From assembly GCA_030568195.1 (NCBI GenBank), contig JAJLTO010000004.1:620001-684000 (forward strand): a stretch of DNA of 64,000 bases. The letters run 5' to 3'. Below the pieces are notes generated by a model. That model was not told the DNA's origin. It made no database searches and saw only the letters and a list, made by a program, of their open reading frames with translations. Both the position numbers and the translations under genes were made by a program. Shown piece by piece: positions 58,282 through 64,000 of this stretch (positions are counted from its first letter, which is position 1; each line of letters starts with the position of its first letter). This DNA is from Dipodascopsis uninucleata var. uninucleata (Eukaryota > Ascomycota > Lipomycetes > Lipomycetales > Lipomycetaceae).

Positions 58282-58839
58282 ATGTTTAGTGCATTTAATA
58301 CAGCGAGAAACGTGATTACGGTATTGTATGTAGTAATGTTAAAGTAGATAACAATAATTTATCGAATCAGGCATGTGCATCTACTAACGTAGCTCTTTCG
58401 GATATTTAGTCATTCACCGCTATCACCGGCATCGAAGAGGATAGTCCAGGCAATAAAGGCCGCGCGAAGTGCAAAGCCAAATTCTCATGTGGATGTTGAG
58501 GTGCTTGAAAGGGCACCTACCGCAGATCAACTGAAAACTATTGTTGAATATGCGGGTGGCGCACGCCGAATTGGGTCTATAGTGCCTGGAGCAGAGAGCT
58601 TTGCGGATGCTGTCAAGAAACTTGAAACAGCAAGTGGCACCGCAGAAGGTGTCATAGTTAGGCCTATTGTTGTCGACTGGCTAAATGGAAAGGTATGAAA
58701 TAAACCAGTGACTGTCCATTGCGGACAGACTTTTACTAATTGACTGTTATTGATAATAACGATTATGTTCTGACTAGTTTGTTAGGCTGTTCTTGGAGAT
58801 GATGAGCAAGGAGTTAAGAAGTTAATAGAAAAGGCTTAA
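58282..58839 (+). CDS. Fmp46/DUF1687-like small mitochondrial thioredoxin-fold protein
   Basis: Exons 58282-58325, 58410-58692 and 58786-58839 give 126 aa. The start MFSAFNTARNVITVFHSPLSPASKRIVQAI has the beta strand and helix opening of this fold. PTADQLKTIVEYAG and VIVRPIVVDWLNGKAVLGDDEQGVKKLIEK complete it, as in S. cerevisiae Fmp46 (133 aa). The redox Cys of thioredoxins is absent from the whole chain: there is no Cys in the residues read, so a classical dithiol activity is unlikely. The family is annotated as putative mitochondrial redox proteins; the reaction is unknown. Confidence 0.8.
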
Positions 58840-59058
58840 TAAAAGCTGACTTTATGTGAACTAAGTAACAATATGCTTCGAATATGCATCTTATTATTAA
58901 TCTGCTGTATATATGAGTTACATCAATCGTCAGACTCATAGTCATGATCCATAGCGACAGAGTTGAGAAAATGTACCTAGATGTAATTAATAAATTTAGC
59001 AAAGAATAAACTCATCTTTCCCTTATGTCGATGTGAAAAATGATAACGCCAGCCATAA

Positions 59059-60054
59059 CTAGTGAAAAGACCAACTTACAAAAGGCTGAGCAGGTCGCAA
59101 GAGCTCGAGTATAACTTGTACCGGACTTACAGGTGCGTCTGAAGCGAAAAGCTCATCTGGAACTGAAGTACGAAGTACGAAAGAACGTAGCCGTAGCAGA
59201 GCAATTTCTGGATGATCTTTCGCAAAAGCTTTCGGACTTTTCTTTAAAGCATCTTCACTGTTCATTTGCACAAAACTTTGGATGGGATCGTCCTCTTCAC
59301 CTTTTCCTGTCGCCGCAGGCTCTGCATTTGGAAAATACACAGAAACAAGTGAAGGTGACGATATGATCTCCTTCAAGCGTCTAGCACCCTTATCAATAGT
59401 TTGCCGAATCGCCAATAAGCCCTCTGGATTGCAATCTGCTAGATGCCACATTCCAGCACCTACTCGGCAATCACCGTCGGGCTCTATATGCACATAGTAG
59501 TGAGCGTAGTAGCCACTGCGCCCAGTACGAGAAAAAGCGGCGGAAAAGCTCGTTCGATATGGAGTTTTATCGTTCGTAAATCTCACATCTCGGTGTATTC
59601 TATATGTGAGGTCGCGTACGGGTAGTATAGGCACTGTTTGGTCTATATTTTGTGAGATAGCATTGGATAACGCATCGACGAAGCTATCAAAATCATCCTT
59701 TGCCGCGCGATAGTCGTTCTCATGTGCCCAAAACCATTCGCGCTCATTGTTTTGCTTCAGGTCACGTAGAAATGCCATTGTGTCTGGATGAAGACGCTCC
59801 CTAACATATGGTATAGTCGATTTCGCTCTTTTTGTTTTCGGTACGAAGACTTCTCGTCCATCGAAGGAGTTGTCTGAATCATGTCCATCCTTGACAGCCT
59901 TCTGTTGTTTTACTTCAGGTCGTTTGGCGCCTGACTGGCCCTTCTCTTCATCGTTGTAGTCATTGAATTCCACCAAATTGTCTGCTTTCTTCTGCCTCTT
60001 TGAGGTACCATTTACCAGAGATGTTTTTGATTTCTTGACGCGTTTAGTAACCAT
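59059..60054 (-). CDS. DUF2461 (TIGR02453) family protein
   Basis: One exon, 331 aa. A basic, disordered N-terminus (MVTKRVKKSKTSLVNGTSKRQKK) looks like a nuclear localisation signal. The DUF2461 domain (about 90-320) shows the usual TMAFLRDLKQNNEREWFWAHENDYR, PVRDLTYRIHRDVRFTNDKTPYRTSFSAAFSRTGR and YYVHIEPDGDCRVGAGMWHL. Its biochemical function is unknown across bacteria and fungi. It is convergent with the FMP46-like gene (219 bp apart) and tandem with the decarboxylase gene. Confidence 0.9.
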   Translation of the reverse strand: MVTKRVKKSKTSLVNGTSKRQKKADNLVEFNDYNDEEKGQSGAKRPEVKQQKAVKDGHDSDNSFDGREVFVPKTKRAKSTIPYVRERLHPDTMAFLRDLKQNNEREWFWAHENDYRAAKDDFDSFVDALSNAISQNIDQTVPILPVRDLTYRIHRDVRFTNDKTPYRTSFSAAFSRTGRSGYYAHYYVHIEPDGDCRVGAGMWHLADCNPEGLLAIRQTIDKGARRLKEIISSPSLVSVYFPNAEPAATGKGEEDDPIQSFVQMNSEDALKKSPKAFAKDHPEIALLRLRSFVLRTSVPDELFASDAPVSPVQVILELLRPAQPFVSWSFH

Positions 60055-60405
60055 ACTGGCCGTATCTGTTGGAAAAGTTTCGCGAGTAGTAAAGAGGTTG
60101 TAAGCAAATTCAGATTAGTTCATAAGCCGCGAAATGCTTAAACTACAACCATCGCAGAACAGAACGAAGCTATAAATACTACAATGTTACAGATCATGCA
60201 CATTAAAAGATAGAAAAACAAAGTACACTATATTGAAATTAAAAAAAATCAAAAAAAAATTTACTTCTGTATTAGATTTTAGACTCTTACCCAAGATACT
60301 ACAAAATTCACGACAATAGATTAAATCAAAACAGTGAAGATTTCAAAGATCTTCTGCAGCCACATCAGTATGACAGTACTTAAATTGAAGAATACATATA
60401 ATGCA
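60055..60405. other. Spacer between decarboxylase 3' end and DUF2461 start
   Basis: About 350 bp. It includes two short A-rich runs near 60239-60260. It must hold the DUF2461 promoter. No specific element was recognised. Confidence 0.6.
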
Positions 60406-61980
60406 TTAGCATACTCCCTTGAAGTTTCCGTGGTTATGGCTGTGATGACGACCAGCAGAGTGATTACTACCACCATGAGACGGCGTAGTTACTCTACTGA
60501 TAGGTCCGAGTGAGCTTTCAAGAACGCGACGACTGTGAGCGATACGTAAAGGGTGCTCACTAGAAGCAATGTTAGAAGCAAAAGTTTCGTTCTCAGCAAG
60601 AGCCTGAGTAACAGTAAATATATCACTAATCAAGCGATCAATAAGGTCTCGCGACATAGAGGCACGAACGACAACACGCAGAATTTCAATGTTTGACTCA
60701 TTGGGTGGTAATGGGTAGTTGGGAATGATATATCCCTTTGCGCGTAACAAAGTAGAAATAGATGACTGTTGAACCTTTGGGTGAGCTGCCTTATAGCGAT
60801 CTGAGAGATGGAACGCAACAACAGGCAAAGCTGGAATATAACCATCACCCTGACCACTTATGTCAGTGCGGTGGACATCTGAAACGACAGTGAAGTCTGG
60901 AGAGTTGTCAAGAACAGAAGCTAAGCGCCTAGCATTGGCAAGTGAGTCGCTATGAACTGATGTGTAGCCAGTACGTCCTAGACGAAGGAAATTGTAATAC
61001 TGCTGCACAACCTGATGTCCTGGTCGAGAAAAATTAAGAGTGTAGGACTGCTCAACACCGCCAAGATACGCAAGCTCAAAAATGAGATGCTTTGGTAAGC
61101 ATGCCTCAGAACGCCAGACGATCCAACCAAGACCTGAGCTGACAAGACCATATTTATGGCCAGATGTATTGATAGAGTGAACACGAGGAATTGAGAAGTC
61201 CCATTTGACATGAGGATGACAGAAGGGCGCTATAAATCCACCAGAAGCACCGTCAACATGGATTGGTATGTCAATTCCAGTGCGCTCCTGAAACTCATCG
61301 AGAATAGCAGCGACCTTCTCAACTGGCTCATAATGACCAGTGTATGTTGAGCCCAAGATGACGAAAACACCGATGGTGTTCTCATCGAGTAAATCAGGCA
61401 ATTTGGTGACATCCAAAGCATGATTAGATTGCTGCGAAACTGGAACAAGACGAGCCTCAACATCGAAATAACGAGCGAACTTCTCTAGTGCTACCTGAGC
61501 ATTAGCACCCATGATGATATTGGGCTTGGAGCTATCCTTTCCTGCCGCCTGGCGGCGCTCTACCCAGGCACGCTTCATGGCTAACCCTCCGAGGTGGATA
61601 GCTTCAGATGATCCAGTAGTAGCGGAACCAATCGCAGTGTCAGCTGGATTTGCATGCCACAGATCAGCCAGAATGTTGACACATCGAGCGTGGATATCAG
61701 TAAGAGCAGGATACTCATCAGAATCAGCCAGATTCTTGGTGAGGTTCTCTGAGGCAAGCAGTGCGCTCTCCTCATCAACAGCTGTTGTGACGAAGGAAGC
61801 TAAATTGAGGTTGGGACGTCCATCGAGCTCTAGATCATCTCGAATAACTTGATAAGCAGCCTTACCGGAGACACCTTGCTTGGGGATTCTATGCTTTGGC
61901 GTTGAGGCAATAGTATATCGCTCGTCGGCAAGATACTGCTGTTCAACCTGAGAGCCACCAGTTGTCTGTTTAGACAGCAT
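60406..61980 (-). CDS. GAD1: Glutamate decarboxylase
   Basis: One exon, 524 aa, starting MLSKQTTGGSQVEQQYL. This PLP enzyme turns L-glutamate into GABA and CO2. Visible marks are NLNLASFVTTAVDEE, GSATTGSSEAIHLGGLAMKR, the PLP-binding HVDGASGGFIAPF (Asp contacting the pyridine N) and SINTSGHKYGLV with Schiff-base Lys about 276. GWIVWRSEACLPKHLIFELAYLGG and RPGHQVVQQYYNFLRLGR also fit GAD. The last 25 residues are His-rich (SAGRHHSHNHGN) and end in Cys, unlike the catalytic core. The gene has an unusually long upstream region with stress-type motifs. In yeast, GAD supports oxidative stress tolerance via the GABA shunt. Confidence 0.97.
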   Translation of the reverse strand: MLSKQTTGGSQVEQQYLADERYTIASTPKHRIPKQGVSGKAAYQVIRDDLELDGRPNLNLASFVTTAVDEESALLASENLTKNLADSDEYPALTDIHARCVNILADLWHANPADTAIGSATTGSSEAIHLGGLAMKRAWVERRQAAGKDSSKPNIIMGANAQVALEKFARYFDVEARLVPVSQQSNHALDVTKLPDLLDENTIGVFVILGSTYTGHYEPVEKVAAILDEFQERTGIDIPIHVDGASGGFIAPFCHPHVKWDFSIPRVHSINTSGHKYGLVSSGLGWIVWRSEACLPKHLIFELAYLGGVEQSYTLNFSRPGHQVVQQYYNFLRLGRTGYTSVHSDSLANARRLASVLDNSPDFTVVSDVHRTDISGQGDGYIPALPVVAFHLSDRYKAAHPKVQQSSISTLLRAKGYIIPNYPLPPNESNIEILRVVVRASMSRDLIDRLISDIFTVTQALAENETFASNIASSEHPLRIAHSRRVLESSLGPISRVTTPSHGGSNHSAGRHHSHNHGNFKGVC

Positions 61981-62505
61981 TTTTAAGAAGCAATTATAGG
62001 ATTACTGTACAATTAAATAACGACTGGAATTATAAGAACCAGCTTGAAGATAGAGACGGGAGAATCAGACAAATATATACTAGTGTACGATAGTTACATA
62101 CAAATACATAAATGTAGCGGAGAGAGGCGATAGGCGCAAGCTGGGCTGGTATTTTATATGTCTAGCCGCACAGATCCCAGCACATGTCCGGTTCAGTACG
62201 GTGAGTTTACGTGAATATATACCATGCGTGCTTTCGGCGGATGATCAGCGAATACCAAAGCCGGATTCTGAAGTTTTTTTTTCTGCTAAAAGTCGCTGGT
62301 GCGTCTAGGGCAAGGAACGAGAAGGAGAGCAGTCGAAGCAGGGTACTCTCTGCAACACAGGACTTGGCTGGGCCCCTCATGTGCCTGGAACCAGACTAAA
62401 ATCATCGTCCTACTGCTCGGGCTGCTCCTGTATAGACGACACATGCATTGAGATTTCTGCTTTCACTCTGACTCGTTCCTTCCCGCTTTTCTCTCCGGCA
62501 AACGA

Positions 62506-62513
62506 TGACGTCA
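62506..62513. promoter_or_regulatory. Palindromic CRE (ATF/CREB) site upstream of GAD1
   Basis: Perfect TGACGTCA about 526 bp upstream of the GAD1 start codon. ATF/CREB bZIP factors (Atf1 in fission yeast, downstream of the Sty1 MAPK) bind this site. Its use here is inferred. Confidence 0.45.
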
Positions 62514-62657
62514 ACTGCAGGTTATACCCTATGAAACACTATATACCCTAATTCACCAAGCCTCTCGCCCTTTTGGCGCGCCCGTATGTGCGGGGCTAAA
62601 ACAAGCATATGGTATAGGGCTTATGCCGTCAATGCGAGCAGGCACAGAACCTTGGCG

Positions 62658-62669
62658 AGGGGTAAGGGG
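62658..62669 (+). promoter_or_regulatory. Paired AGGGG (STRE-type) motifs
   Basis: Two AGGGG pentamers lie 7 bp apart, about 680 bp upstream of GAD1. Two more occur at 62773-62777 and 63162-63166. AGGGG is the Msn2/4-type stress element in yeasts. In purine-rich sequence such pentamers are also common by chance. Confidence 0.3.
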
Positions 62670-64000
62670 AGTAGAAGTATGGCCGGGTAAGTTACGAGAA
62701 CAGGAGGAACGAGAACAGAAGGGTAAGAATGCGGTCAGGGTCAGGAAGAGGCGGTAGCAAGAGTGAGCGAACAGGGGAGTGGGTAAAGAGGCTTGTAGGA
62801 GCTAGAGGAATGGCGGTGGGGCAGACTTAAGGGATAAGTGAATACGAAGCGGCGTAGATGTACAGCAGGGACGATATGGGCAGAAGATAGCATGGACTGG
62901 ATGGATTGCGTTGACTGGACTGATGCAGTGACTAGTTCGCTACACATTAATGCAGGCGGGACAGGGACGAAAGCAGCAGGCCGGCATAGTGCTTAACTCA
63001 CGAAAGCAGAACGACAGGACAACTGAGAAAAAGCTAAAAATAACAAACAGCACGAAAGGCACTGATAGATGTTACTGCTGGAATGATCTACAGTAAGGCT
63101 TAGCTGCAAGTTGCAGAAGTGCCGTAAATAGAGCCATAGAGCCACGACGGTGATGTCGGTCAGGGGAAACAAGGTTGCACAGTCGTGTTACAAGTACGCA
63201 ACGGGTAACGCAGTGTATGCAGCGTAAAGCCAGATATAAGCCAAATAACGGAACGCCAAAGAGACATATTCGATCCTCTAGCAGAAAGCAGCAAGCGAGA
63301 AGCGAGGAATTGGGTTTTGTTTATGTTTACGCTGTATTTCCCTTGGTTTCTGCGGGTGCCTTTTTGAAGTACGTGGTTGTGGGTGTACGTCCGAGACTCA
63401 GTCAGGCACAGTGCTCGTGCAACACGCGGGCTGCCGGCGTCTAGGAAGGTAGAATAACGCATAATAAACGCTAAAGTAAAAAAAGGGCACTTTGCGTCTG
63501 TAGGACTTGGAGCATTGGCAGTTGCTCAGTCGCGAAAGCAATGACGGCCGAACAATAGCGCGCAGCAGATGCGGATCTGAGGCAGCTTAATCTCCGATAG
63601 CCGGCAAAATTTGCCTTTTTGCACGAACACTGGTGTCTGCGCAGATATGCCATAAAATTGAGGCTAATCTGGAGACACGCATGCACGCTCTCGTAGGGAC
63701 GTGTGGTGGTGCGAGCAGCACAGCTTTCTGAGTCAGCGCCAACGACGGAGCCGAAGATCCCGGGAGCTTGAGTTACTAAGCAGTTCTGCGTAGTATTTTG
63801 TAGCTTTTGCTAGTGACGATATGATACGGTCGCTGTAAAACTTTACTGGCTGCGGCCACTTCGCACTTTCGCACACGCACTTTCTTGGCTATCCTGTCAA
63901 TCTCCATGCACCAGATCGCCGGCTACCACTAGTGCAGCACACCTGGCTGAAGTTTATCTATATATAGTATTGCGTTGGTGAGCTAAATTACCCTGTGCGC

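Larger units (their letters stand above)
61981..64000. promoter_or_regulatory. Long upstream region of GAD1 to the window edge, no gene seen
   Basis: This 2 kb stretch is visibly richer in G+C than the other spacers. From about 62630 to 62830 the plus strand is strongly purine-rich, so the GAD1 sense strand is pyrimidine-rich. It carries a CRE (62506-62513) and four AGGGG stress-element-type motifs (62658, 62665, 62773, 63162). Open frames of up to 100 codons overlap each other and have no conserved content. Confidence 0.5.

Noticed and set aside
62211-63686. Several 60-100-codon frames upstream of GAD1
   Set aside because: Overlapping on both strands, no recognisable motif; explained by higher G+C and lower stop frequency.
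1-64000. Transposons, LTR elements, virus-like genes, CRISPR arrays, toxin genes
   Set aside because: No reverse transcriptase, integrase, transposase, capsid-like or repeat-spacer pattern was seen on either strand.

Overview
The window looks like a chromosome arm segment of an intron-containing ascomycete yeast or early-diverging ascomycete. The evidence is short GT-AG introns with CTAAC/CTGAC/TACTAAC branch sites, a fungal hybrid histidine kinase, a Yen1/GEN1 nuclease, a fungal amidase, Het-C, a WASP/Las17 homologue without a visible CRIB, and fungal-length Zuotin and Sec63. CTG is read as leucine at a conserved position (Leu before the HxD pair of the JmjC protein), which argues against a CUG-Ser yeast. 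A lineage such as Taphrinomycotina or Lipomycetaceae is only a guess. No transposon, virus-like element, tRNA, rRNA or CRISPR array was seen.

Layout. 1-12 kb: the 5' part of an unrecognised acidic Ser-rich protein (minus strand), a very large hybrid histidine kinase with a polyQ tract (minus), then about 3.8 kb with little coding sequence. 12-24 kb: KDM8/JMJD5-like JmjC protein (-), TM9/EMP70 protein (+), Zuotin (-), a YHR202W-like secreted metallophosphoesterase (+), ribosomal protein eS4 (-), Sof1/DCAF13 (-). 25-42 kb: Yen1/GEN1-like nuclease (+), mitochondrial uS15m (+), COG8 (-), V-ATPase subunit d (+), TLC-domain protein (+), SPB4 helicase (-), PRS5-like PRPP synthetase (+), NOP58 (-). 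43-62 kb: amidase (+), Het-C (+), SEC63 (+), an unrecognised three-exon gene (+), WASP/LAS17 (+), NAC beta (+), FMP46-like protein (+), DUF2461 protein (-), glutamate decarboxylase (-). 62-64 kb: a long compositionally distinct upstream region of the decarboxylase gene.

Most genes are conserved housekeeping genes. Several act in ribosome production (eS4, Sof1, Spb4, Nop58, uS15m), on the nascent chain and at the ER (Zuotin, NAC beta, Sec63), or in Golgi/endosome/vacuole traffic (TM9, COG8, VMA6, WASP). There is no sign that they form a cluster with a shared function.

Gene models were rebuilt by hand from splice signals and family conservation. Fifteen of the genes are spliced. Introns are strongly biased to the extreme 5' end: coding first exons of 3, 14, 14, 29, 44, 46 and 53 nt occur. 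The most striking observation is in the NAC beta gene, where splice signals and protein conservation together point to a one-nucleotide internal exon.
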